A DNA stretch of 40,774 bases, from NCBI GenBank assembly GCA_019310525.1, contig JAFDEE010000053.1, forward strand, positions 1 to 40,774, given 5' to 3'. The notes beneath the pieces are model-generated. The model was not told the DNA's origin. It made no database searches and worked only from the letters and a program-made list of their open reading frames with translations. Of the stretch, positions 1 through 9,519 are shown in pieces (the stretch's first letter is position 1; every line of letters starts with the position of its first letter). A program made the translations under genes and the position numbers. The stretch comes from Deltaproteobacteria bacterium. GTDB lineage: Bacteria; Desulfobacterota; DSM-4660; Desulfatiglandales; HGW-15.

Positions 1-72
1 TGGGCGGTGTGGGATTTGAACCCACGACTTCCACCGTGTGAGGATGGCACTCTCCCGCTGAGTTAACCGCCC
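1..72 (-). tRNA. tRNA-Val (anticodon CAC)
   Basis: Read on the minus strand the segment folds as a cloverleaf. The 7-bp acceptor stem GGGCGGT/ACCGCCC is perfect, the D stem is ACTC/GAGT, the anticodon stem is CCATC/GGTGG around the loop CTCACAC, and the T arm is GTGGG-TTCAAAT-CCCAC. The anticodon is CAC, reading GUG valine codons. Position 1 supplies the discriminator A. Whether a CCA end is encoded cannot be seen because the window starts there. Confidence 0.95.
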
Positions 73-122
73 GGATGTGTGTACTCTTTACACTATCCTT
101 TCCCTGCATGCAAATAAAAAAA

Positions 123-1076
123 TCATTTAAGGCCCACCATTTTTTTCATGGCGTCCACCTCGTGGGTTTCCAGGTGGCGGTATTCACCGATCTTCAGGTC
201 CCCGAGTTCCAGCACACCGTACCCGGTTCTGATCAGGTGTACTACCCGGAATCCGACGGCCTCGAACATCCGCCGAATAAGTCGGCGTCTGCCGCTCGTG
301 ACGGTAATGCGTACAAGACTCTTGCCCTTTTCCTCCCCCAACCGGGCCACTTTTGCCGTGCCGCTGAAACCATCGTCAAGGTATACTCCTTTCCTCAACC
401 GTTCCAAAATCGCCTCGGGAATGGATCCATTCACCGTAACCTTGTAAGTCTTGGGAACCCTGAAACGTGGGTGTGCAAGGCGATGTGCCCAGTCTCCGTC
501 ATCGGTCAGGAGTAAAAGCCCCAGGGTATCGAAATCGAGCCTTCCAACGGAGTAAACCCTTTGGGGCACATTTTCAAGGAGATCCGTAACAACGGGCCGA
601 CCTTCAGGATCGCTGAAGGAACAGAGATAACCAAAGGGCTTGTTGAGCATGAGGTAGATCCTCGGGGAAGGCCCGGGGATCTCCTGGCCATCTACCTTGA
701 TCCTGTCTACACCCCAAAGGGCCTTGGCACCGGGACCGGAAACCACCCGGCCGTTGACCGTGACCCGGCCCTCAGATATCAACGCGTCTGCTTTTCGACG
801 GGAGGAGACCCCTGCAAGTGAGAGGATTCGATTGACCCTTTGGGGGACCAGGAAGGTTCTATCATCCCCCGGAGGGCTCTTGATCGGGGTCCATTCGGCC
901 GGTTTTGGTTGGGAGGCTTTCTCGGGTTTGGCGCCCCTTGATGTCTTCCGGCGCGCTTCCCGATGCCTGCCCTCCATCATCCTCTTCCCCTTCTCCCGGC
1001 GCATCCCCCGCGCCCTTTTCCGAATCCCGGTTTTGGGCCTCGAAGAACCCATTTTGGGTGATTTCTTTGATCTCAT
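123..1076 (-). CDS. rluB: 23S rRNA pseudouridine synthase, RsuA/RluB family
   Basis: The protein should isomerise a specific uridine in 23S rRNA (position 2605 in E. coli numbering for RluB). An S4 RNA-binding domain begins near residue 78 (VPQRVNRILSLAGVSSRRKA). The catalytic domain carries the GRLD motif with the catalytic Asp at about residue 181 (VGRLDFDTLGLLLLTDDGD), followed by the usual AHPRF and KTYKV stretches. Residues 1-75 are a very basic, low-complexity extension read from inside the 3' end of scpB, overlapping it by about 215 bases. No good Shine-Dalgarno site marks a later ATG, so the true start is uncertain: candidate ATGs lie at 1076, 1052, 980 and 977, and a CTG lies at 851. 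The gene is last in the scpA-scpB-rluB string and precedes the tRNA. The family assignment is secure. RluB rather than RsuA or RluE is inferred from length and the scpB neighbour. Confidence 0.9.
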   Translation of the reverse strand: MRSKKSPKMGSSRPKTGIRKRARGMRREKGKRMMEGRHREARRKTSRGAKPEKASQPKPAEWTPIKSPPGDDRTFLVPQRVNRILSLAGVSSRRKADALISEGRVTVNGRVVSGPGAKALWGVDRIKVDGQEIPGPSPRIYLMLNKPFGYLCSFSDPEGRPVVTDLLENVPQRVYSVGRLDFDTLGLLLLTDDGDWAHRLAHPRFRVPKTYKVTVNGSIPEAILERLRKGVYLDDGFSGTAKVARLGEEKGKSLVRITVTSGRRRLIRRMFEAVGFRVVHLIRTGYGVLELGDLKIGEYRHLETHEVDAMKKMVGLK

Positions 1077-1671
1077 GGATGAGGCTCCTTTGCGATGGTA
1101 ATCCCTCCGGTCCCCCTTCTTTCAAAGGCGCCTCGGATTCCAGTTCGTCTGAACCCAGGGACTGGATTTCCTTGAGTTTTGGGAGGGAGTTGAGGTCCTT
1201 GAGATCGAAGACTTCCAGAAAGCGCTTCGTCGTTCCGTAAATCAAGGGTTTTCCGGGAAGGTCCTTTCTCCCCATGATTCTGATGAGTCCTTTTTCAAGG
1301 AGGGTTTTCAAGATCCCCCCCACGTCAACGCCCCTGTATTTCTCTATCTCCTGGCGGAGAATAGGCTGCTTGTAAGCAATAATGGCCAGGGTCTCAAGGG
1401 CCGCCCTGGATAGCCTGCTTGGGGAACTCTGGATCATCTTCCGAATGTAGGGTGCATACTGGGGATGAGTCCTGAGCTGGTAACCTCCGGCAACCTCCTT
1501 GAGAGTGAAGCTGCGCCCCATGGCCTCGTATTCATATCTCAAGACCTTTAGGGCGCTCCTGATCTCAGCCGGCGAGGCATCCGGCAGACAATCCCGGATA
1601 TCTTTCGGACTCAGCGGTTTATCTGATGAAAAGAGCAATGCTTCTATGATCAATTTCAAAGACTTAACCAT
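862..1671 (-). CDS. scpB: Segregation and condensation protein B
   Basis: ScpB binds ScpA and the SMC ATPase to form the bacterial condensin that compacts and segregates the chromosome. From the ATG at 1671 the protein starts MVKSLKLIIEALLFSSDKPL, the usual ScpB opening. It then shows the two winged-helix domains, including the family signature SRAALETLAIIAYKQPI and a following RGVDVGG stretch, to about residue 175. A charged, Gly/Glu-rich tail of about 95 residues without recognisable fold follows, and it shares its DNA with the rluB reading frame. The start overlaps the scpA stop (ATGGTTAA, 8-base overlap), showing translational coupling. An in-frame reading further upstream to 1749 lies entirely within scpA and is not needed. 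Confidence 0.93.
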   Translation of the reverse strand: MVKSLKLIIEALLFSSDKPLSPKDIRDCLPDASPAEIRSALKVLRYEYEAMGRSFTLKEVAGGYQLRTHPQYAPYIRKMIQSSPSRLSRAALETLAIIAYKQPILRQEIEKYRGVDVGGILKTLLEKGLIRIMGRKDLPGKPLIYGTTKRFLEVFDLKDLNSLPKLKEIQSLGSDELESEAPLKEGGPEGLPSQRSLIHEIKEITQNGFFEAQNRDSEKGAGDAPGEGEEDDGGQASGSAPEDIKGRQTRESLPTKTGRMDPDQEPSGG

Positions 1672-2413
1672 TCTGGTCATCCTCGGTTTTCTTGAATCGG
1701 GCTTCGAGCCGGATATCTCCTTCCGGATCCGGTTGAAAGGCCCTGACAAGGCCCCTTTGAATAAGCTCTAGAAGGGCGAGGAAAGTAACGACCAGTTCCC
1801 CTAAGGGTGCCTTTTCCGTGAAGAGGTCCCTGAAGAACAAGACCCCCTTCTCCTTCAGGCGGTCAAGGATAACCGTGGTCTTCTCTTTCAGAGACCACTC
1901 TTGTGCCCGAAAATGGAGTTGAGGGAGGGGACCTCGCTGATCGAAAACCCTTTTAAAGGCATCAATGAGTTGAAACAGGTTGACCTGAAACGGGGCATCT
2001 TCTTCTGCCTGGAACTGCTCGAGGTAATCACGCGGCAACCTCCTCGTAAACACGTTCCTGTCAAGGAGGGGCCTTTCACCCAGCATAGCGGCCGCCTCCT
2101 TGAGCTGGAGAAATTCGATAAGGGGGCGGGTGATTTCATCCCTTGGATCCTCTTCGTCCTCATCGTCGGTCTTGGGCAGAAGCATCCTGGATTTGATGTG
2201 CATGAGGGTGGAGGCCATTACCAGGAATTCGCCTGCCACGGTGATGTTCAATGCCTTCATCATGTCTATGTATTCCAGGTACTGGTCCGTGATCAAGGCG
2301 ATGGGGATATCAAAAATATCCACCTCGTTCTTTCGGATGAGATGGACAAGAAGATCCATCGGCCCTTCAAAAATCTCAAGTTTGACTTCGTAATCCTTGG
2401 TTTCCACCGTCAT
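1664..2413 (-). CDS. scpA: Segregation and condensation protein A
   Basis: ScpA is the kleisin of the SMC-ScpAB condensin: its ends bridge the SMC heads and its middle binds ScpB. The sequence opens YEVKLEIFEGPMDLLVHLIRKNEVDIFDIPI, the highly conserved ScpA N-terminal motif (FEGPLDLLLHLI-type), and continues with ITDQYLEYIDMM. A C-terminal winged-helix-like segment (ELVVTFLALLELIQRGLVRAFQ) is where kleisins contact the SMC head. At 249 residues the length is typical. The ATG at 2413 was chosen; TTG codons at 2416 and 2437 are possible alternatives and no clear Shine-Dalgarno site decides. It is coupled to scpB by an 8-base overlap. About 280 bases separate it from trpS upstream; that gap holds no credible gene, only a 12-bp perfect palindrome CCGGGCGCCCGG near 2489-2500. 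Confidence 0.94.
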   Translation of the reverse strand: MTVETKDYEVKLEIFEGPMDLLVHLIRKNEVDIFDIPIALITDQYLEYIDMMKALNITVAGEFLVMASTLMHIKSRMLLPKTDDEDEEDPRDEITRPLIEFLQLKEAAAMLGERPLLDRNVFTRRLPRDYLEQFQAEEDAPFQVNLFQLIDAFKRVFDQRGPLPQLHFRAQEWSLKEKTTVILDRLKEKGVLFFRDLFTEKAPLGELVVTFLALLELIQRGLVRAFQPDPEGDIRLEARFKKTEDDQNG

Positions 2414-2693
2414 CAATGATGAACCGTCCCGCCTCAAAGGCTTTTGGTGGATGCCCGCATTTGTTTTCAGGCTCCATCAGATCCTGGTGCCGGGCGCCCG
2501 GCGTATGGCATGGTATATTTTTATCCCAAATCTTCGGTAATCCTTCGCTCGATACGGATGGATCAAATGGTTTCTGCCACTTGGAAACCTGCCGGGTCCG
2601 TATATGGGAGGCTGAGAAGCCTTCGTAAGGTTTCCCGCGCGGCCTTACGTGAAAAAGAAGGGATCTCACCTAGGCCCAGTGGGGAGGTTTGGG

Positions 2694-3677
2694 CTAGATC
2701 TTTACGGCTTCCCTGACTTCTATCATGGTCTTTTGCGCTACCTCTCTGGCACGGGCATTCCCGTTCTCCACCACTTCCCGCACATAATTCATGTCGGCCT
2801 CAAGCTCAGCCCTTTTGGCCCGAATAGGTTCCAGGGCCTTGTTCAAGTTTTCGCTCATACGTTTCTTGCACTCCACACAGCCGATTGAGGCATTTCGACA
2901 GTCTTCATCGATTTGAAGGAGAACTTCACGTGGTGTATAGATTTCATGAAAAGAGAAGACGTTGCAGATCTCCGGACGTCCCGGGTCGGTTTTTCGGGCC
3001 CGTTGTGGATCAGTGATCATTTGGCTTACTTTTTTCTCCGTATCCTCAATTGAATCAGATAGAAAGAGCGCATTGTTATAGCTTTTGCTCATCTTTCTCC
3101 TGTCAGTCCCCAGGATCTTCGAGGTAGGTGCCAATAAGGTGTCGGGTTCGGGGAAAACCTGACCATAAAGGTGGTTGAACCGCCTGGCGATCTCCCGAGT
3201 GAGTTCCACGTGTGGGGCCTGATCCTCTCCGACGGGAACGCCGTTGGCCTTGTACATGAGGATATCGGCGGCCTGAAGAACAGGATATCCGAGAAAACCG
3301 TAAGTGTAGACATCTCTCTGGGTCAGTTCTCTGAGCTGTTCTTTGTAAGTCGGGTTCCTTTCCAGCCAGGGCAACGGGGTGATCATGGAAAGGAGCAGGT
3401 GCAGTTCCGAGTGCTCTTTGATCTGGGATTGTACGAAAAAAGTCGCGACATCAGGGTCGAGTCCCACTGAGATCCAATCGATGATGATCTCAAAGGTGCT
3501 TTCCCGGATGGTTCCCGTATTGGCATATTCGCTCGTCAGGGCATGCCAGTCCGCAATGAAAAAGAAACACTCATATTCTTTTTGAAGCTCCATCCAATTG
3601 CTCAGGGCCCCATGTAGGTGACCCAGGTGGAGTTTTCCGGTCGGTCTCATTCCGCTTACGATTCTCTTCTTGCCCAT
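2694..3677 (-). CDS. trpS: Tryptophanyl-tRNA synthetase
   Basis: This class I aminoacyl-tRNA synthetase charges tRNA-Trp using ATP. The ATP-binding HIGH-type motif appears as HLGHLHG right after SGMRPTGKL, and the KMSKS loop is present exactly (DRRKMSKSYNNA). The segment GYPVLQAADILMYKANGVPVGEDQ is the conserved tryptophan/adenylate pocket region. At 327 residues the length is typical of bacterial TrpRS. The ATG at 3677 (MGKKRIVSG) is preferred over a TTG at 3695, since GGAGCGG lies upstream of the ATG. It is transcribed in the same direction as scpA. Confidence 0.96.
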   Translation of the reverse strand: MGKKRIVSGMRPTGKLHLGHLHGALSNWMELQKEYECFFFIADWHALTSEYANTGTIRESTFEIIIDWISVGLDPDVATFFVQSQIKEHSELHLLLSMITPLPWLERNPTYKEQLRELTQRDVYTYGFLGYPVLQAADILMYKANGVPVGEDQAPHVELTREIARRFNHLYGQVFPEPDTLLAPTSKILGTDRRKMSKSYNNALFLSDSIEDTEKKVSQMITDPQRARKTDPGRPEICNVFSFHEIYTPREVLLQIDEDCRNASIGCVECKKRMSENLNKALEPIRAKRAELEADMNYVREVVENGNARAREVAQKTMIEVREAVKI

Positions 3678-3805
3678 TTCTTTATTCCGCTCCAAATTTA
3701 TTCATATTTTGTCCCCCGGACAATGGGAGGAAAACTCTTGCCTTCTTGGTTATCGGTAACACGCCTGGGAGACGGGGCGGGAAGGAAGCTGTGTGTTCCC
3801 GCGCC

Positions 3806-6523
3806 TCAGGAAGGCGGCTCCTGATTCCCTCCGCTCTCGGCGGATATTGGAAAGTGATCCTTCACGAAGAGGATTTCGTCTTCCCTGCTCTTTAGGGTTT
3901 CGTTCAGCCTGGCCTCCAGGAGGCTGTCCAGGATTCTCCGGTATAGAGGACCCGGGGGGTACCCCAGTTCCTTCAGGTCTTTTCCCCTCAGGATGGTTTC
4001 AGTCCCCTTCAAGTGGGTGAAATATTTTGAGATCAGCCGCCTGACACCACGATTCTTGCTTTTGGCCATCATGTAGAGCAGGATGTCTGTATCATATTGG
4101 GAGAGCAATGTATAGAGAGGATAATTATCTCCCTCCCTGAAACGGTACAGTTTGTCCAGCACGTCGTTCACTTGGCTCCGCTGCTCGATCATCCTCCTTC
4201 TCTCCCCGACCCCCACCTGCATGCGTTCCATCAGATCCTCCAGGGCAGGCGCTTCGAGGGATGACGTGAGCCCATGCCAGTAAACCTTCCACGATTCGTA
4301 AGGTTCATCCAGATAGAGATTGTCGAACCAATAGAGCACCCCCCTGATCTCCCTGAGAAGCGTCCAGAGGTCGTTGTTCACTTTGATTTCCGGTGAGAGA
4401 AACCGCAGGAGATCGAATTCGTTCATCCTCTCGATGGCCTTAACCGGTTCCTCTTCCATGAGCATGAGTTTTATCTCTGTGAAAAGGCGTCTTCCCGAGA
4501 GGGCCTTGAATGATTCGATCTTCACGGCGTTTTTGATCAGGGCAAGGGTGAGTTTGCCGATTTTGAAACCGAATCGCTGCTCAAAACGTATGGCCCTCAG
4601 CACCCGCGTGGGGTCCTCCACGAAGCTGAGGTTGTGAAGCACCCTGATCACCTTTTCCCTGAGATCCTTCACAGCCCCGAAGTGGTCCACCAGGATTCCG
4701 AATTCCTTTTTGTTCAGCTTGACAGCGAGGGTGTTGATGGTGAAATCCCTCCGGTAAAGATCCATTTTCAGGGAGCTCATTTCCACATTCGGCGGGGCGG
4801 CGGGAGATTCATAATATTCGATCCTGGCGGTCGCGATATCCACTTTGAACCCGTCAGGGAAGATGAGCACCACTGTTCCGAATTTTCGATGGCTCCTGAC
4901 CTTGACTTCGTGTTGCTTGGCAAATTCCTGCGCGAAGCGGATCCCGTCCCCCTCGATCACGATGTCTATATCGAGGTTTTCGCGTTTCAGGAAGATGTCC
5001 CGGACCACGCCGCCTACCAGGTAGGCGTTGTATCCCAGCATGTCGGCAACCACACCGAACTCTCGTAATATTTTTATAATCTTTCTCGGGAGACGTTCTT
5101 TGAGCATGGCCGACATGTTCTTCTTTCGGCCGAACCGGGCCGCATGACGGGACTCGTAAAGAAAATCTGGCAGCACCGGACCTCCCACCAGGATGTTCAT
5201 GAGATCCGTTCGGGTGATGACGCCCACCACCTTTCCCTTTTCAACAACGGGAAGGATCCTGAGCTTGTCCTGGATGATTTTCTCCTGAACCTCCTTGAGA
5301 GGGGTTTCAGGAGTTACGGTAGGGACGTCTATGTTTAAGTAATCCTTGACCTTTATGTCTCCCAGGCCGAAGTAGACGGCCTTTTCCACGATTTGGCGAG
5401 TGATGTACCCCGCGAGTTCGCCCTTTTCGTCGAGGGCCACCAAGACGTTGATGTTATATTGGGTCATGAGGGTCGCGGCGTTCTTTATGGTTTCGTCCAC
5501 CGGCACATGGATCACCGGGGAGGTCATCATATCCTTGGCCTTTTTCTGGGGGGTGATCCGGCTGCGGAGAAGATGGTGGAGGGATTTTTCAACCTGGATC
5601 AGGGTCTTGTTCTTGATGGTGGCTGATGCCGCCTGGGGATGCCCGCCGCCGCCGAATGCGAGGGCGATTTCGGCCACGTTGACGTCCTCCACACGGCTTC
5701 GTGCCACGAGGTAGATCTTGTCTTCCATCTGGGCCAAGGCAAAGATCACCTTCAGGTTTTCCATCTCCATGAATTTGTGGACCAGGACCGCGAAATCCCC
5801 GATGTATTCCTCCCTGATGACCTTGGCGATGATGACCTCGACCCCGTTGATAACCCTGGTGGTGGCGGAGCGTGTAAGATCGTTCAGCAGCCATACCTGT
5901 TCGGCCGTGAACTCCCGTGGAAGCATGTCGGCGATGAGATTGAGATTTGCTCCCTGTTCAACGAGCCATGCCGCGGCCCGCAGATCCTCGGGCCGGGTTG
6001 AGGAGAAGGTGAAGGACCCCGTATCCTCGTGAATCCCCAGGCACATGATGGTGGCCTCGTCGGGATTGATGGGGATTTTGCGCTGGCGTATGATATCGGT
6101 CAGGATGGAGGTGGTGGCGCCGACAGGCCGTATGACTTCCAGGTCTCCGTGAATATCTTCATGGGAGTCGTGGTGATGATCGTAGATGTGGATTTCCAGG
6201 CCTTCCCTGTCCACAAGGTCGGCGAATTTCCCGATGCGGCTCCGCATCCGTGTATCCACAAGGACGAGCCTCTTTACCTCGTCGAAATCGACATCTTTGA
6301 TCCTTGTGAAATCGAAGAGATAGGAGGTCGAGTGCAAGTAGAAATTGCGGAGGTTCCTTTCTTGCGATCCTGGAAAAACGAGGGCCGCTCCTGGATAAAG
6401 TTTTCTTGCTGCAATGAGGGAGGCGAGGGCATCGAAATCCGCATTGATATGGGTAGTGATGATTTCCTTCGGTCTCCCTTTTGAGGAAGGAGATCGATCC
6501 TTTAGGGACGGCTTCTTTTCCAT
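3806..6523 (-). CDS. DHH phosphoesterase - CBS pair - tRNA nucleotidyltransferase/poly(A) polymerase fusion
   Basis: A three-part protein of 905 residues. Residues 20-320 are a DHH/DHHA1 phosphoesterase: HINADFDA near 25, DTR near 90, the DHHHDS signature at 115-120, and the DHHA1 motif GGGGHPQAA at 291-299. Residues 330-445 hold two CBS motifs (DMMTSPVIHVPVDETI and KDYLNIDVPTVTPETPL), usually adenosine-nucleotide sensors. Residues 478 to the end are a class II nucleotidyltransferase: LVGGVVRD at 502-509, metal-binding DIDIV at 518-522, then the RRDFTIN element and an RNA-binding helical region. Related fusions in Aquifex and deltaproteobacteria act as the A-adding enzyme that completes tRNA CCA ends together with a separate CC-adding enzyme; that role is inferred here. 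The DHH part may degrade nanoRNA or a cyclic dinucleotide. All key residues look intact. No strong Shine-Dalgarno site precedes the ATG at 6523. Confidence 0.93.
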   Translation of the reverse strand: MEKKPSLKDRSPSSKGRPKEIITTHINADFDALASLIAARKLYPGAALVFPGSQERNLRNFYLHSTSYLFDFTRIKDVDFDEVKRLVLVDTRMRSRIGKFADLVDREGLEIHIYDHHHDSHEDIHGDLEVIRPVGATTSILTDIIRQRKIPINPDEATIMCLGIHEDTGSFTFSSTRPEDLRAAAWLVEQGANLNLIADMLPREFTAEQVWLLNDLTRSATTRVINGVEVIIAKVIREEYIGDFAVLVHKFMEMENLKVIFALAQMEDKIYLVARSRVEDVNVAEIALAFGGGGHPQAASATIKNKTLIQVEKSLHHLLRSRITPQKKAKDMMTSPVIHVPVDETIKNAATLMTQYNINVLVALDEKGELAGYITRQIVEKAVYFGLGDIKVKDYLNIDVPTVTPETPLKEVQEKIIQDKLRILPVVEKGKVVGVITRTDLMNILVGGPVLPDFLYESRHAARFGRKKNMSAMLKERLPRKIIKILREFGVVADMLGYNAYLVGGVVRDIFLKRENLDIDIVIEGDGIRFAQEFAKQHEVKVRSHRKFGTVVLIFPDGFKVDIATARIEYYESPAAPPNVEMSSLKMDLYRRDFTINTLAVKLNKKEFGILVDHFGAVKDLREKVIRVLHNLSFVEDPTRVLRAIRFEQRFGFKIGKLTLALIKNAVKIESFKALSGRRLFTEIKLMLMEEEPVKAIERMNEFDLLRFLSPEIKVNNDLWTLLREIRGVLYWFDNLYLDEPYESWKVYWHGLTSSLEAPALEDLMERMQVGVGERRRMIEQRSQVNDVLDKLYRFREGDNYPLYTLLSQYDTDILLYMMAKSKNRGVRRLISKYFTHLKGTETILRGKDLKELGYPPGPLYRRILDSLLEARLNETLKSREDEILFVKDHFPISAESGGNQEPPS

Positions 6524-6571
6524 GACAGCATAGTAGCATAGAGGACTAATTCAGTCACCGGTCATTTCCAG

Positions 6572-6819
6572 GAGACCTTTGCAAAACGCCCCCTTTTGTT
6601 CATTTTCGGCGTCAGGCTCAAACCGGGCACCCACCCGAAGGGTGGGGAGTCCAAGTGAAACGCGGACAAATTTCAATCCTCAAAATACTTCAATGTATGG
6701 ATGCTTGTCCCGCTTGGGATACCAAGGGGGGCGGTTGAAATTTTGGCCTTCCCCTCCGGGGCGTAGGCCTTACGGGCCGGAGGGTTGAACTTGAAAATAG
6801 AGCATTTTTCAAAGGTCTC
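6572..6819 (-). repeat. Structured TIR element, copy A
   Basis: This copy sits in the gene-free stretch 6524-6948. Its ends are inverted: GAGACCTTTGCAAAACGC on the left, and on the right the reverse complement begins GAGACCTTTGAAAAATGC. The core, read on the minus strand, contains the stem AAATTTCAA/TTGAAATTT enclosing a CCGCTTGG hairpin and the ATAC-ATTGAA-GTAT mini-hairpin seen in the other copies. It also carries an extra CCTCCGG/CCGGAGG-type inverted segment near 6752-6783. No open reading frame spans it. The rest of 6524-6948 shows no other gene, only the dksA terminator near 6910. Confidence 0.75.
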
Positions 6820-6901
6820 TTCCCGGTGGCCGTCGGGGCTCCCTTCAGGCGGGGCATAAGGGCTTGGTGCCCATGAGAGGGGCGGAAGAGAAGAGCTGGA
6901 G

Positions 6902-6921
6902 AAACCGGCTTGAGCCGGGTT
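6902..6921 (-). terminator. Probable terminator of rpoZ-dnaJ-dksA
   Basis: On the minus strand the hairpin CCGGCT-CA-AGCCGG is followed by TTTC, about 30 bases after the dksA stop. The T-run is short, so termination efficiency is uncertain. Confidence 0.4.
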
Positions 6922-6948
6922 GTTTTTCCCTTGTCGAAAACAGAGATA

Positions 6949-7314
6949 TCAGATCCCCTTGGCTTTCTCTTCGGATTCCTGTTTTTTCTTGCATTCGATG
7001 CAGAGTGTGGTGACGGGCCTGGCCTTCAACCTAGCCTCCGAAATGTCTTCTCCGCAGACTTCACAGATGCCGTAGGTCCCATTGTCGATGCGTTCCAGGG
7101 CTTCTTTGATCTTGCCGATCAGCTTTCTTTCCCTGTCCCGGATCCTGAGGGTGAAATTTCTGTCCGATTCCAGAGTGGCTCTGTCGGAGGGATCCGGCAG
7201 ATTCGCCTTTTCGGAAGTCATGCCGCTCACGGTCTCGTTGGCTTGAAGAAGGAGTTCCTCCAGTCTTTCTTCGAGGCCCTTTTTGAACTGTTCGAGTTTC
7301 TTTTTTGATAACAT
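6949..7314 (-). CDS. dksA: DksA/TraR-family RNA polymerase-binding zinc-finger regulator
   Basis: DksA-type proteins enter the secondary channel of RNA polymerase and, with ppGpp, re-programme transcription of rRNA and amino-acid genes. The N-terminal half is a predicted coiled coil (LSKKKLEQFKKGLEERLEEL and beyond). Its tip carries DPSDRA, matching the DxxDxA acidic pair needed for DksA activity. The C-terminal four-cysteine zinc finger is C-x2-C-x17-C-x2-C (CEVCGED...TLCIEC). The length is about 121 residues, slightly shorter than E. coli DksA (151). The ATG at 7314 has AAGGA upstream; in-frame ATG 7332 and GTG 7335 abut the dnaJ stop and lack a clear Shine-Dalgarno site. It is the third gene of the rpoZ-dnaJ-dksA string. 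Confidence 0.9.
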   Translation of the reverse strand: MLSKKKLEQFKKGLEERLEELLLQANETVSGMTSEKANLPDPSDRATLESDRNFTLRIRDRERKLIGKIKEALERIDNGTYGICEVCGEDISEARLKARPVTTLCIECKKKQESEEKAKGI

Positions 7315-7334
7315 GGCCTTAGATTCCTTCATCA

Positions 7335-8767
<1,433 letters not shown>

Positions 8768-8897
8768 TGGGGATCTCCTGCAAAAAGTATTGCTCCCTTA
8801 AATAGGGGGCGGTTACCTTTGGGCGCCGAAGGTGACCAACGCGCCTCATGCTGAACGGCTGGCTATAAGCTCAATATTTGGCATAAATAAACTTTAC

Positions 8898-8926
8898 TTT
8901 ATAGCAGCCTGAATGTTATATGTAAA
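8898..8926 (-). promoter_or_regulatory. Sigma-70-like promoter for rpoZ-dnaJ-dksA
   Basis: On the minus strand a -35 box TTTACA (8926-8921) and a -10 box TATAAA (8903-8898) are separated by exactly 17 bases, about 130 bases upstream of the rpoZ ATG. The surrounding DNA is A+T-rich. Confidence 0.6.
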
Positions 8927-9093
8927 TTCTTTTTTTTGGATGTCCAGGGGTGGAGGGGCATTTTATTGTCTACCTATGGGAGTGATAGTAAAACCCTTGC
9001 CCGGGGGAGGGGGGCACGTCTCCAGGCGACGATTTGGTTTGAGTATCTAATGCGAGAGGGTTCGAGGGGTCACGGGTTCCGGAGCGTATGCGT

Positions 9094-9330
9094 AAATAGT
9101 GTCCATCCATAAGGCAGGCAATTTTGTTCAAGGTCAAGGAAGGCGAAGATTTTAACCCCCCCGCTTGGTATCCCAAGCGGGACAAGCATCCATACATTGA
9201 AGTATTTCGAGGATTAAAATCTGAGCCTGACGCCGCTTGTCCGCCGCTGTCTGACGGACTTGTCACGCCGAAGCCTTAGCGAAGGCGGAAGATTGGGGAA
9301 AAGGGGCATTTATGGATGGGCACTAAATAG
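9094..9330 (+). repeat. Structured TIR element, copy B (full length)
   Basis: A full-length copy in the gap between the divergent rpoZ and comM genes (8768-9519). Its ends are inverted: TAGTGTCCATCCATAA at 9097-9112 on the left, and the right end read in reverse gives TAGTGCCCATCCATAA. Inside are the perfect stem AGATTTTAA/TTAAAATCT, the hairpin CCGCTTGG-tatc-CCAAGCGG, and the conserved ATAC-ATTGAA-GTAT. A right-hand segment (CTTGTCACGCCGAAGCC...GCGAAGGCGG) reappears in copies F and G. No protein is encoded. Beyond this copy and the rpoZ promoter, I see nothing else in the gap. Confidence 0.8.
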
Positions 9331-9519
9331 ATTTCATCGCCCGGGAGCCTTTGACCCCTTGAATCCTTGGACCCTCTGGCCATTTCTAACTGGAATGGTC
9401 GTTGACTGGATGGCTTCAGGCGGAGAAATCGAATTCCCCGAGTAGAACAGGATCGCCGTTACCAAGGTGCACGGCATGGCAAACCGATCATCGTTTCCAG
9501 CTGAGTGAGGCCCAGAGAC

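Noticed and set aside
2376-2669. 97-codon minus-strand frame between trpS and scpA
   Set aside because: It overlaps the scpA start in another frame, and its residue content looks random.
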